Shown in pieces: positions 46,187 to 57,080 of a stretch of 64,000 bases of DNA; position 1 is the stretch's first letter; every line of letters begins with the position of its first letter. Source of the DNA: Vitis vinifera (Eukaryota > Streptophyta > Magnoliopsida > Vitales > Vitaceae); assembly GCF_030704535.1 (NCBI RefSeq), contig NC_081821.1:3053001-3117000 (forward strand). The letters run 5' to 3'. The position numbers and the translations under genes were made by a program. A model generated the notes under the pieces. The model was not told the DNA's origin and ran no database searches. It saw only the letters and a list, made by a program, of their open reading frames with translations.

Positions 46187-46330
46187 AAGTAAGCAAAAGG
46201 TTGTTGCAAGATCGAGCACTGAGTTTGAATATAGAGCATTGGCTCACACGACAGCAGAGGCAACCTGGTTACAGACCTTACTAAAAGAGCTACTAGTGCC
46301 AAGTAGTGTGATAACATTGGGGCAGCTTGA
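46187..46330 (+). mobile_element. Copia RNase H fragment fused to the SABATH fragment
   Basis: Encodes SSSKQKVVARSSTEFEYRAL and then TTAEATWLQTLLKELLV, the RNase H signature of Ty1/copia pol. Only about 45 residues remain and no LTR was found beside it. It is not derived from the copia element in eRF3, which carries a different, minus-strand RNase H wording. The fusion leaves an open frame of 159 codons (45933-46412) across both parts. Confidence 0.8.
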
Positions 46331-46439
46331 ATCCATCTCATGTGTCCTACTCTCTGTTTTTGCTCTCAATGTCAAATGCCAATACACAGTTGATAAAGAT
46401 TTTAATAATTAGAATAAAAAATAAAATGAATAAAACAAA

Positions 46440-46712
46440 TTTTTTTTATACAACACTCGGAGCTAGCACATGGTCATCACCATGTATATTATATCAAACA
46501 TGTTGATATTATTTATACACACATTCAGAATATTAAAAGCACTGAGCATTGTTGGCAAGTATAAGGAAGAACACTACTCCCAATGAATAATGTAGAAAAA
46601 TTATAATCAACACCAGTGAATCTTAAGAATGGATTGACTTGTCCCCAGGCTCTGTATATGAAAGAACAATCTCACAATCTCATAGAGACAAGAGGAGAAG
46701 AGATCTAGAGAG
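46440..46712 (+). promoter_or_regulatory. Upstream region of SABATH gene 1
   Basis: About 270 bp here are closely similar to the sequence upstream of SABATH gene 2 (49955-50079 plus 51024-51177), including GAGCTAGCACATG, CAATGAATAA and ATGGATTGACTTGTCCCCAG, a GTATATGAAAG word and a purine-rich leader just before ATG. Shared sequence shows the duplication included the proximal promoter. The transcription start is not determined. Confidence 0.5.
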
Positions 46713-48256
46713 ATGGCACCAAAGAAAGAGATGGGAAACATAGGTGAAGCATACCCAATGAAGAGTGGCGATGGTCTTCATAGCTACTCCAACAACTCTT
46801 ACTTCCAGGTACGTAGGAGAATCTCTCCATTTAGTTAACTACGGTTTCCTATGGTGCAAGTTGGGTTCACAAAGAGAGTGGGAGAGAGTTCTGAGCTTAA
46901 AAAACTGGTTTTTTGGGTGTAACAGTAGAGAACAGATGAACTTTTAGTTGATTATTGAAACCAGTAGTTTGTTGAGTTTATTCAAATGTTTTTGATTGGG
47001 AAAAATTTCAGTAAGGTATACACAATGGGATTAGGGTCTCATACTTATATTCAAATCTAATGACTGTCAAGCTAAGAAGTAAGTTGAAGAAAGTGTTTAT
47101 TTGAATGGTTACAAGTAACCTAATCTTCTAGCTATTTTGTAGAGAGATATTATAAACGCTGCCATGCAAATTGTCGGTGAGGCAATTGTGAAAATCGTAG
47201 ACATCCTCAAAATTTCTCCTTCAACCACCATTAGGGTGGCTGATCTGGGTTGTTCAGTTGGGCCTAACACCTTCTTCGCAATGGAAAACATACTAGAAGC
47301 TATTGAGCTCAAGTGCCAAAACCAAGGGCTCGATTCTCAAATCCCTGAATTCCAAGTCTTCTTCAATGATCAGACCTCCAATGACTTCAACAGTCTCTTC
47401 TCATCCCTCCCTCCCAATGGGCGATATCATTCGGCTGGGGTTCCGGGTTCTTTCTACTCTCGCCTGTTTCCCAATCACTCTCTTCATATTGTTCATTCAT
47501 CCTTCTCCATTCAGTGGCTTTCAAGAGTGCCGAAGAAGGTGGTGGACAGAAGTTCTCCCGCCTGGAACAAAGGAAGGATCTATTACGCAAGTGCTGCGGA
47601 TGAAGTTGTTGAGGCCTATTCAGCTCAGTGTGCAGAGGACATGGCACGGTTTTTGCAGGCGAGGGCACAAGAGATTGCAGATGGTGGGTTGATGATTCTA
47701 ATCTTTCCAGCCCGCCTCGATGGAATTCCGCATTCTCAATTCAGTAACAATATAATGTTCGACATGTTGGGATGTTGCCTCATGGACATGGCCCAAAAGG
47801 CAAGGAATATGGTGGTTAGGTGGTCCATTCATATCCAGGGGTTTAGCTAAGATATATATTCTAAATTTTTTGGTTTTTCTTTTGGGGTGATTGATATTGC
47901 AGGGAATAGTAAGCGAAGAGAAAGTGGACATGTTTAACTTGCCACTGTATTTCATTTCCGCCCAAGAGCTGGAAGCGATTATAGAGAGAAACGGATGTTT
48001 CAGCATTGAGAAAATGGAGATCCTACATCCCACCATAACTGCACAATCGCTTATAAGCACTCCTCATAAAGGCCAAGCGATCTCGTTCCACATACGAGCT
48101 GCCACGGAGGGACTCATCAAGGCACATTTTGGAGAGGAGATCCTGGATCAACTCTTTGACTCATATTCTAGAAAGGTCGAAGACGAGTATTCTCTGATTG
48201 TGTCTGCGATAACACTAAACTATTGTGCTGTGCTTAAACGCAAAACTATGAATTAG
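46713..48256 (+). CDS. SABATH-family carboxyl methyltransferase, gene 1
   Basis: SAM-dependent O-methyltransferase of the SABATH family, which methylates carboxyl groups of small acids such as salicylate, jasmonate, indole-acetate or loganate in the cytosol. Exons 46713-46808, 47143-47799, 47903-48256 give 368 residues, the family's normal length. Motifs: NNSYFQ at the end of exon 1 (conserved substrate/SAM Gln), DLGCSVGPNT at 66-75, VPGSFYSRLFP near 132, IQWLSRVP with Trp157, KVDMFNLP early in exon 3 and a C-terminal AVLKRK. Gln precedes the Trp where salicylate methyltransferases usually have Met, so the substrate is uncertain; the exon 1-2 wording is nearer to loganate-methyltransferase-like and At5g38100-like members. 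Intron 2 has a GC donor (47800-47801); an in-frame GT donor lies 12 bases downstream. Intron 1 is about 500 bp shorter than in gene 2. Sequence looks intact. Confidence 0.85.
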
Positions 48257-49420
48257 GAATTGTTTTTTTGGGTACTGATGGAGCTTAGTTAGCATCTTCT
48301 GCTTTGGTTTTATTGTTGAGAATTTGCTTCGTAACAACCCCACATGCAGAGAATAGATTCTTGTCTAATATGTATGTCATGGCATCTGTTTTAGAAAGTA
48401 TTAGCCCTAGACTGCCTTTCAAATGATGGTATTATTGATTAAAAAGTTTTTGAAAGAGTTCAAATTTGGATTTTTCTTCTTTAAGAAGTAGTACAGAATA
48501 GTCTAATACCCTCTTGTTCACATCATTTCTATTTAGGGAAATTTTAAACACATCCCTCTTCCCTTCTTTCTTCTTCTCCATTCCTCTTGTTCACATAATT
48601 CCTTTTTTTCAATTACAAGACAAATCCTAGAGAGGGGCGGCCATGGCGTGCCACCAGTGTGGCTGCTATGACCAGTGGAACGCCATGGCCACACCCTTCC
48701 TTTTTTCTTTTTTATTTGATTTTTAATTGCAAAAATTTGAAAAAAAGAGTATGGAGAGAATTCAAGGGCGTGGTCATGGAGTGGCGCTAGTCATTGTGGA
48801 AACGATAACATTCCATAACCACCCTTTTAGGTTCCGATTGATAGTAGAATAGGATATGATATGATAGAATATACATATTAATTCTGAATGGAAATGTATA
48901 TGTTAATATAATTTTCAATAAAATATGATATATTTAATATTTATATTGTATGAGTAAGATATTTTAAGGTAGTATATCTAATAAGATATGTTACGTTGTA
49001 TTTTATTTATATTTAATTTGTGAAATGAATTAAAAATATTGTGAAATTTATATTATTTTTAATATTTAAAATAAAAATTATATCACATTTTGATATTTTT
49101 ATTTAAAAAAATGAAATTTCTCTTATATTTTACAATATTAATTGTTAAAATATTTAAATTTTATAAATACTTTTTCATAGTATATTATTCAATACATAAA
49201 TATTATTTTATAAATATTTTTTAGTTTTTTTAATCATAAATTTAATTTATAATAAAAAAATTATTTTGTAAAATTAGTATATAAAAAAAAAATGATAAAA
49301 AAAAAAATTTATAATATATATTAGTCAAGCTTCATCCTTATGGTGATCTCAATTTATTGAGGTCATATGATCCTTAACTTTCCTTCACATAGGTAAAGCA
49401 ACAAATTGAGTCCAATGATT
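48257..49420. other. Intergenic DNA after SABATH gene 1
   Basis: No gene. A GC-richer patch at 48630-48840 repeats a GGCCATGGCGTGCCACCAGTG-like phrase in altered form and may be a mobile-element remnant. From 48840 to 49320 it is almost pure A/T. The segment 49320-49420 is similar to 56120-56220, both containing GGTGATCTCAATTTATTGAG. Confidence 0.45.
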
Positions 49421-49424
49421 TTGC

Positions 49425-49575
49425 CTCTTTTCGCATTGTCTACTCCTGCGCCATTGAATGGCTCTCAGGCTCGCCAAAGGAGGTGGTGGACAGGAGTTCT
49501 CCTGCCTGGAACAAAGGAAGTGTCTATTACTCAACTGCTGCACATGGGGTTGTTAAGGCTTATTCAGTTCAGGCT
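49425..49575 (+). pseudogene. SABATH methyltransferase fragment (middle of exon 2)
   Basis: About 50 codons: IVYSCAIEWLSGSPKEVVD, then RSSPAWNKGSVYYSTAA and VVKAYSVQ. This is the substrate-pocket part of exon 2; the SAM-binding start and exon 3 are absent. The next 300 bases contain nothing recognisable. It shows that the array once held more copies. Confidence 0.85.
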
Positions 49576-50079
49576 CATCTCAGACCCACCTCCATCTCTA
49601 CTTTTCTTTAAAGTAATTTGGTGACTTGCATTATTTTTCTTAGAATTGAAGTATATATTTGACTTGCTAAAACGAACTATATATATATCACGGAACAAGC
49701 CAAAAGTTGCCCTACACCTAAAACTATAGGAGATCCAGTGCTAGTGGACATAAGTTGACAAATGAGAAGTTGTAGTGAACCACTTCTGGGGCATTACTAG
49801 GCCAAAAATTTCTTACATGCTCGTGTTTTTCTTGGTCCTAACATAGTCTCATAGAGTTTAAGCAAGTTGGGTTTTTGGAAGGTCGGGCACTGAGATCTGA
49901 CTAAAAGAGCCACTGCAAGTAAAAAGGTGTATGATCATGACGTTTAATTATTATTATTTTTATATAACACTTAGAGCTAGCACATGCTCATCAGTCATCA
50001 CCATGTATATTGTATCAAAGATCTTGATATGATTTATACAAGCATTTAGGATATTATAAGTATAGAGTATTTTTGACAA

Positions 50080-51023
50080 CAAGCATGAAAATATCGGTAA
50101 TCATGAATATATAAAAAATATATTGGTGGATATTTTTTAAAAAATATCGATAAACTTAAAATTAATCAAAATTCATGGAAATATAAGAAAAACCTTGTAG
50201 AAATGTAAGTAGAAGTATAATAGACATTTTAAAATTGTTTTGTTAAAAAATTTATGATATGATTTATCATATTTGATGATAATATATATCATATACATCA
50301 ATAAAAAATATGAATTTTATAAGTGTATATTTATTATTAAATTATATTAAATATTATTTCATAATAATATTATGATATTTAATTATAATGTATCTAATTT
50401 AAAATATATTTAATATTAAAATTATGATATATTTAATTCAATTATATTAAATAATATAAAATAAATGATAATATATGCATAGTTGTGATATTTAACAATA
50501 ATGTTTATAATTTGAAAACATATTTCATGCATAATAATTTAATTTGGATGCATTTAGTGACATAAAATAAATAATGATAATTTGTATAAGTATTTTTTAT
50601 TTTAAAATTTTGATAATTTTATTCAAAAATTTATATTTATTTTATATATAATTATTATATAAAAGTCACAATCACAAAAAATAATTTATTTATAACATAT
50701 GTATATAATTTATAATATTTGTTTATATATATGGTTAATATATTTAATGCTAATAATGTACATCTATACATAAAATGTGTTCATTGTGTCAAATGAAGCA
50801 TGGTTGGTGGTGTTGGTGAGGAATCATGAGCGGGTGGTCCGGGGTTCACAATTCATTACACCAAAAAGCTTTATTTAAGCATTGGGGTGGTTCATGGCTT
50901 GCAGGCGTGTGGGCTGCCGAGCTGTGCTGATGGGGTGTGGTGGGGTGGGGTGGGCTGGAGTGGTGAGGGTTGGGTCAGCCTACCGTCAGTGTAAGCCTGT
51001 TATAGGAGTTTTGGGCCATTCTA
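50080..51023. other. About 940-bp insertion in the upstream region of SABATH gene 2
   Basis: Sequence that is contiguous upstream of gene 1 (around 46560) is split here by about 940 bp. The left 700 bp are extremely AT-rich and start with AAAATATCGGTAATCATGAA; the right 230 bp are GC-rich with GGGGTGG repeats. No ORF, terminal repeat or clean target duplication was found, so the element type is unknown. Confidence 0.55.
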
Positions 51024-51177
51024 AGATAAGGAAGGGCACTTCTCCCAATGAATAAAGTAGAAAAATTATAATCAACACCAGTTAATCCTGAGAATGGATT
51101 GACTTGTCCCCAGGCTTTCTATATGAAAGAACAATCTCACAATCTCATATAGACAAGAGGAGAGGTGATCCAGAGAG

Positions 51178-53233
51178 ATGGCATCGGAGAAGGAGATGAG
51201 AAACATAGGTGAAGCACACCCAATGAAGAGTGGAGATGGTCTTTATAGCTACTCCAACAACTCTTACTTACAGGTACCGGAATCTCTCCATTTAATTAAC
51301 TACAGTTCCCTATGGTGCAAGTTGGGTTCACGAAGAGAGTTGGAGAGAGTTCTGAGCTTCAAAAACTGGTTTTTTGGGGTGTAACAGTAGAGAACAAATG
51401 GACTTTTAGTTGATTATTGAAACCAGTAGTTTGTTGAGTTTATTCAAATGTTTTTGATTGGGAATAATTTCAGTAAGGTATATAAAAAGGGATTAGGGTA
51501 AGAACTCATCCAATCATACCTATATTCAAATCTAATGACCGTCTCCAGTGTCCTCATCTTTTTAGGGAGAAAAAAAGCGAGGGAAGGAACTTATAAAAGA
51601 AGAATTGTCAATCTCACGAAGTGCACAATTGTTGTAATTGCTTGCAATACTTGATGGCATACATGTTTTCTTTTGGAGAATAATACTATCTGATGGTTCC
51701 TCCAAAGGGACTAGGCATGATTTTAACTTTATTTTACTGAGATTAAAATTTTTGTATTCCATTAGAGAAGCAAAATATGGATTACAGGTACAGCTAGCAC
51801 AATTAGACACTTACAGTGAAGCACTTAATTCTCTGAAAATATGCAGAAGGGGTTTTTTTTTTTGGATGGAATTCCTCTGAGGTTTAAGTCTCAAACCTCT
51901 TGTAGTTTACTATGTATTTTGTTGCATAACCAAAGAAACTAAATATGAAGCATTTTACTAGCCAAAGAATTTAGTATGTATTTGCCATAGAATCATGGGC
52001 AAGAGTATTGGTACTGATAGTGCAGCAAAATGGGTTCTCAAAATAAGCTAAGAAGTAAGTTGAAGAAAGTGTTTATTTGAATGGTTACAAGTAACATAAT
52101 CTTCTAGCTGTTTTGTAGAGAGGAGTTATGAACGCTGCCAAGCAAATTGTGAGTGAGGCAATTGTGGAAAACCTTGACATCCTCAAATTTTCTCCTTCAA
52201 CCACCGTAAGGGTGGCTGACCTGGGTTGTTCAGTTGGGCCTAACACCTTCTTTGCAGTGCAAAACATACTGGAAGCTATTGAGCTCGAGTGCCAAAACCA
52301 AGGGCTCGATTCCCAAATCCCTGAATTCCAAGTCTTCTTTAATGATCACACCTCCAACGACTTCAACTCTCTATTCTCATCCCTCCCTCCCAATAGGCGA
52401 TATCACGCTGCTGGGGTTCCGGGTTCTTTCTACTCTCGCCTGTTTCCCAATCGCTCTCTTCATATTGTTCATTCATCCTGCGCCATTCAGTGGCTTTCAA
52501 GAGTGCCAAAGAAGGTGGTGGACAGAAGTTCTCAAGCCTGGAACAAAGGAAGGATCTATTACCCAAGTGCTGCGGATGAAGTTGTTGAGGCCTATTCAGC
52601 TCAGTGTGCAGAGGACATGGCACGGTTTTTGCAGGCGAGGGCACAAGAGATTGCAGATGGAGGGTTGATGATCCTAATCTTTGCAGCCCGCCCTGATGAA
52701 ATTCCTCATTCTCAACTCGTTGCCAATATAATGCACGACATGTTGGGATGTTGCCTCATGGACATGGCCAAAAAGGCAAGGAATGGAAACTGGGCAGTTC
52801 ATTCATATCCAGGGGTTTAGTTAAGATATATATTCTAATTTTTTTGGTTTTTCTTTTGGGGTGATTGATATTGCAGGGAATAGTAAGCGAAGAGAAAGTG
52901 GATATGTTCAACTTGCCAGTGTATCACATGTCTGATCAAGAGCTGGAAGCGGCTGTAGAGAGAAATGGATGTTTCAGCATTGAGAGAATGGAGAGCCTAC
53001 CTCCCATCTCAAGTACTTTACAGTCACTTGTAAGCACTCGTCATAAAGCCCAAGCAATCTCATTCCACGTAAGAGCTGCCATGGAGGACCTCATCAAGGC
53101 ACATTTTGGAGAAGAGATCCTGGATCAACTCTTTGACTCGTATTCTAAAAAACTTGAACAAGAGTATTCCCTGATTGAGTCAGCTGGGACATCAGCACTG
53201 AACTTGTGTGCTGTGCTCAAACGCAAACTATGA
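51178..53233 (+). CDS. SABATH-family carboxyl methyltransferase, gene 2
   Basis: Close tandem paralogue of gene 1. Exons 51178-51273, 52119-52775 and 52877-53233 give 369 residues; exons 1 and 2 have exactly the same lengths as in gene 1 (96 and 657 nt). It keeps NNSYLQ, DLGCSVGPNT, VPGSFYSRLFP, AIQWLSRVP, GIVSEEKVDMFNLPVY and the C-terminal LCAVLKRKL. The same Gln-Trp pair in the pocket suggests the same or a similar acid substrate as gene 1; the identity of the substrate cannot be read from sequence. Intron 2 (52776-52876) has a GC donor in AAG|GCAAGG. Intron 1 is 845 bp versus 334 bp in gene 1. A 940-bp insertion lies upstream, so expression may differ. Confidence 0.88.
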
Positions 53234-53966
53234 ATTGCTGAGACCGTCCTCATTTCTTTACCTTTCCCTGTGATTTTTCCCTTGCTTCATAACAGTACGA
53301 GAGGGTATTTTGTTTCAAACTTGTGGGTACATTACAGATTTGCTTTCAGAGGGTAATCATCAAGACTGCTTTTGTATGGTGGAAAGCATATTGTCTCTCC
53401 AGTCTCTGAAGTTAATCATTATTACGATTTATTCACTTGAGATTTGAAAAGCATACCATGAAATTTTGAGGTATCAAGGACACCTAAAATAAGTACAAGT
53501 ATTTCATATCATCACTGAATATGTCTTGAATTCTTTAGATTATGAAAGGGAGAATTAATGAAACAAAATATTGAAATTATATATGCAAGCATCATTTCTA
53601 TATTCGGTTTTTGTTTTCTATGGTAAGTTAGAAGTGATGGTTAAATTGTTTTAACACGAAAAATATATGAATAGAAAGAATAAAAAAATAATAATATGGT
53701 TCGATAATTAATGTGATCTATATGTTCATCATCACCGTTGAAGCAATTTTTATATTTGTCATGAAGCAAAATCCGTTAATAGAAAGAAAATAGAGAAGTT
53801 ATAAAAATGTTATAGAAAAGTTATTTTCTTCAGAAAATATGTTTTTTTTTTATACACCCATTGAGAACGTGGCTTCTAGCCTTTGCCGTGAAGCAATCGA
53901 CTTGAAACCGACGTGCTAATTTATATGAAATAACAGATAATCTCCGCTGGAGGAGACAGGAGAGAG
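53234..53966. other. Intergenic DNA, no gene seen
   Basis: The first 150 bp are probably the 3'UTR of SABATH gene 2. The remainder is AT-rich with no exon, repeat end or RNA gene that I could recognise. Confidence 0.4.
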
Positions 53967-55873
53967 ATGGCGACAGAAGAGCAGAAGAATATGCCTGAAG
54001 CATACATATCCAATGAAGGGTATATATGGAGTAGGAAGTTTAGAGGGAGGGCAGCGATTATTTGAATGATAAAGAGCAACCCTCTTGTTGGTAATTTGCT
54101 GGGAGGAGGAGCCATGGATGCTGCCAAGCAACTTGTGATTGAGGCCATTCTGGAGAACCTGGATATTCCAAAATGTTATCCTTCGAACGCCATAAGAGTT
54201 GCAGACCTGGGTTGCGCAGTAGGGCCAAACACCTTCTTTCAAGTTCAAAACATACCGGACGCGGTTGAGCTCAAGTACCAAAACCAAGGACTGAATTCCC
54301 AAATCCCTGATTTCCAGGTCTTCTTCAACGATCAGACCTCCAATGACTTCAACACCCTCTTCGCAGCTCTCCCTCCCAACCGGCGATATCTTGCTGCCGT
54401 GGTACCAGGTTCTTTTTACTGTCGCTTATTTCCCAATGCCTCTCTTCACATTATTTATTCCTCTTGCGCCATTCACTGGCTTTCGGCATTGCCAAAAGAG
54501 ATGGCGGACAGGTGCTCTCCTGCCTGGAACAAAGGAAGGATCTATCACTTAAATGCAGCAGATGAAGTTATTGAGACTTACTCAGCTCAGCATGCAAAGG
54601 ACATGGCGCAGTTTTTGGACGCAAGGAGGTTGTTGAGGGTGGATTGATGATACTATTTTTTCCTGGCCGCCCTGACGGAACTCTTTCTTCCCTGTGCATT
54701 TTCAATATGTTGCTCTACTTGCTGGGGTCTTGCCTCATGGACATGGCAAAGAAGGTAAGGACTGATAGATGGGTAGCTGTTCATCTTCAAGATTTTAGCT
54801 ACGAAAGATGTTTACCGGTTCTGTTGCTTTGGCTGATTGACGCAGGGAAAAGTAAGTGAAGACAAAGTTGACTCGTTTAACCTACCAATGTATATCATGT
54901 CTTCCCAAGAACTGAAAGAGGCTATAGACAGGAATGGATGCTTCAGCTAGCATAGTGAAGTTGGAGAGCCTTTTTCAATCAGAGTGCTCTCGTTACACAG
55001 CCCATCAGACGCAATCAAACGTGAGACCAGTCGTGGAGGGACTCATCAATGTAAGGAGCCCTCCCCCTGATGACACGTGGCACATACTTCCTGGTGACAC
55101 GTGGCACGCATTCTCATCCGGATTTCCCCAAGAGTACACGTGGCGCGCTTCTCTTATCCGGACTCCCTCAAGGAGAGGCACACGACACTCACAAACATAA
55201 CATCCGGACGACCGCCACATCGCATCCGGACGGTCGACATATACTATCCGGATATGTTTGTCCGGACCATTGACTGAAGTAAGCAAGTCTTGCACGTCAT
55301 CATAACAGCCTGCCATGACCCACGTTCCGCCACCTGCAGAGTGAAAGGACAAGAATGAAGTGACGGCAAGTCACTTCCCACGATCTCTGACAGTCATGGC
55401 GCCTCCCACGATTTCTGTCAGCCGCCCTGCCACCACCTAGTGGCATCATGACAAGCCAAAATATCTCCCTACCATTAAAGAGGGAAACACAGCTTTTGGT
55501 ACTATATATATGAACCTTCACACAAAGAGGAAGGTAAACTTGCTATACCTAGTAAAAAGCCAACTGATTATTCTCTCTCACCATGGCTAACAAAACCATC
55601 GGAGGGTGTGTCCGGAGACCCTATCCGGACGCCTTTTGCAGGAACGACTGAATCAGGAATCTATATTGGTTGAGATCGCACATCCATCCATTTGGCAACT
55701 ACATGGATCACCAGGGACGCGAGACCTCAACAATCAAGGAACATTTTGGAAACGTGATCTTGGAGGAAGTCTTTGCCTCATTTGTCAAGAAAATCGAAGA
55801 AGAGTGTTCTTTCACTGATTCTGTGAAAACAATGCTCTTCTTTGCTGTGCTTAAACGCAAAACAATCGATTAG
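53967..55873 (+). pseudogene. SABATH methyltransferase pseudogene 3, split by a solo LTR
   Basis: Exon 1 at 53967 starts MATEEQKNMPEAY but shifts frame and stops at 54063; no recognisable NSxxQ end or intron 1 remains. Exon 2 is open from 54066 with DLGCAVGPNTFF, VPGSFYCRLFP and CAIHWLSALP, then frameshifts near 54625. Exon 2 ends at 54754 with a normal GT donor; exon 3 starts at 54846, is frameshifted at about 54948 and is interrupted by the solo LTR at 55050-55732. It resumes at 55738 with EHFGNVILEEV and ends at TAG 55871-55873. Pocket reads IHW rather than IQW. Several independent lesions make it certainly non-functional. Confidence 0.92.
55050..55732. mobile_element. Solo LTR (683 bp) in SABATH pseudogene 3
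   Basis: Begins TGTAAGGAGCCC and ends CCTCAACA, flanked by a perfect 5-bp duplication ATCAA (55045-55049 and 55733-55737). No internal retrotransposon sequence is present, so it is the product of LTR-LTR recombination. A second, diverged copy lies at 58357-59090. It contains a TACTATATATATGAA TATA-like region near 55500, three ACACGTGGC G-box/ABRE words between 55072 and 55144, and about eight TCCGGA palindromes. Copia or gypsy origin cannot be told from the LTR alone. Confidence 0.92.
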
Positions 55874-57071
55874 GAGATGGTTATTCGGGAATTCATGGAT
55901 GATCTTTAGCAGCTTTTGGAACGATGGATACTCCCATGTGAATCTATTTCCAGATTAATGTCTTGTTTAGACATCAAAATGAGCGGCTAGCTCTCAATAG
56001 GACTTAGAATCAAATTGCGGGTAGGGAGTTCTTTAAACTGTTGAGGCAGCTTAGTTAGAGTTAGTTCTTTAAACTCCCATGTGAATTCTTTTTTTTTTTC
56101 TAACTAATTAGATTGAGAACACATTAGTCAAGGTTCATCTTTAGGGTGATCTCAATTTATTGAGCTCTTCCTTAACTTTCTTTCGCATAGATAAAGCATT
56201 AGATTAAGTCTAATGACTATGGCACACCCATGCACGTAGGCATCATCGAACATGCCAAAATTTCGATGATACTATTAGAATATCGAGAGGTACCTGCCAA
56301 AAAGTGCTATCAATCATATTACGTCATGTTTATTTAAGTTTCATTGTTTTATACCCATTGCATTTTACCTAGTCTTATTCTTTATATTTCTTTATTCTAT
56401 TACTTGTATCTTTATTTCTAGTTTCTAAAAGATTTAGGTTAATCTTTTGAATATGTCATTATTTTATCTTTTTTTAATTAAATAATTCATGACAAAAAGA
56501 AAAATGAAAGTTTGTAAGTAAGTAAAACTATGAACTTTGAGAACAAATCACACCCTACTTCAACTAATGGAGCTTTGCCAAGTTTTGACCAAGCTTCGAG
56601 AGAGGTGGCAGGCTGGCAGCTGATGCAATTGAAGGCATCATAGATTTATTCGGTGATGTGAAAATGGCATGGAAAATCAGTTTATCCTGCCACAGCCAAT
56701 AAAGGTGGGGTGTACGGAGTTTGAGTTGACAAAGGAGATACTGCGGGTGTTCCACAAATGCAGAGTTGGTGAAAAATGGAATTCTGAGCCTCTTAACCAT
56801 TTTCCAGGCTATTGTTATTTTTGTACAAAATTCAAAATTCATGGCAACCATCATCATCTTTTTCAGACAACATGAAATTAGATGGAAGCCTAAGAAGCAA
56901 TTGACCCATTTCACTTGAACTTAACTACTATATTTGTCTCGGTTGTTGTTTCAACCGAAAGCAGAGGATGTGCTGGGAGAGAACGGGGAGAGTGAAACTG
57001 AAAACAGAGGAGTGCTTCAGTCCACCAAAAAACAGAGGACACCTTTTCACGCTATATTTTCTATCAGGGAG
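55874..57071. other. Intergenic DNA after SABATH pseudogene 3
   Basis: The segment 56120-56220 repeats the flank seen at 49320-49420. At 56560-56900 there is a less AT-rich stretch with short ORFs on both strands but no protein family that I recognise; it may be unidentified relic coding sequence. No RNA gene was seen. Confidence 0.4.
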
Positions 57072-57080
57072 AACTGAGGG

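Noticed and set aside
47800..47850. Gene 1 exon 2 extended to a GT donor 12 nt downstream as the main splice form
   Set aside because: It would insert four residues absent from the family at this junction; kept as a possible alternative only.
55070..55352. ORFs on both strands with WR/TRGT-like repeats, echoed at 58321-58665
   Set aside because: They lie inside the two solo LTRs; similarity between them is due to LTR homology, not to a protein family.
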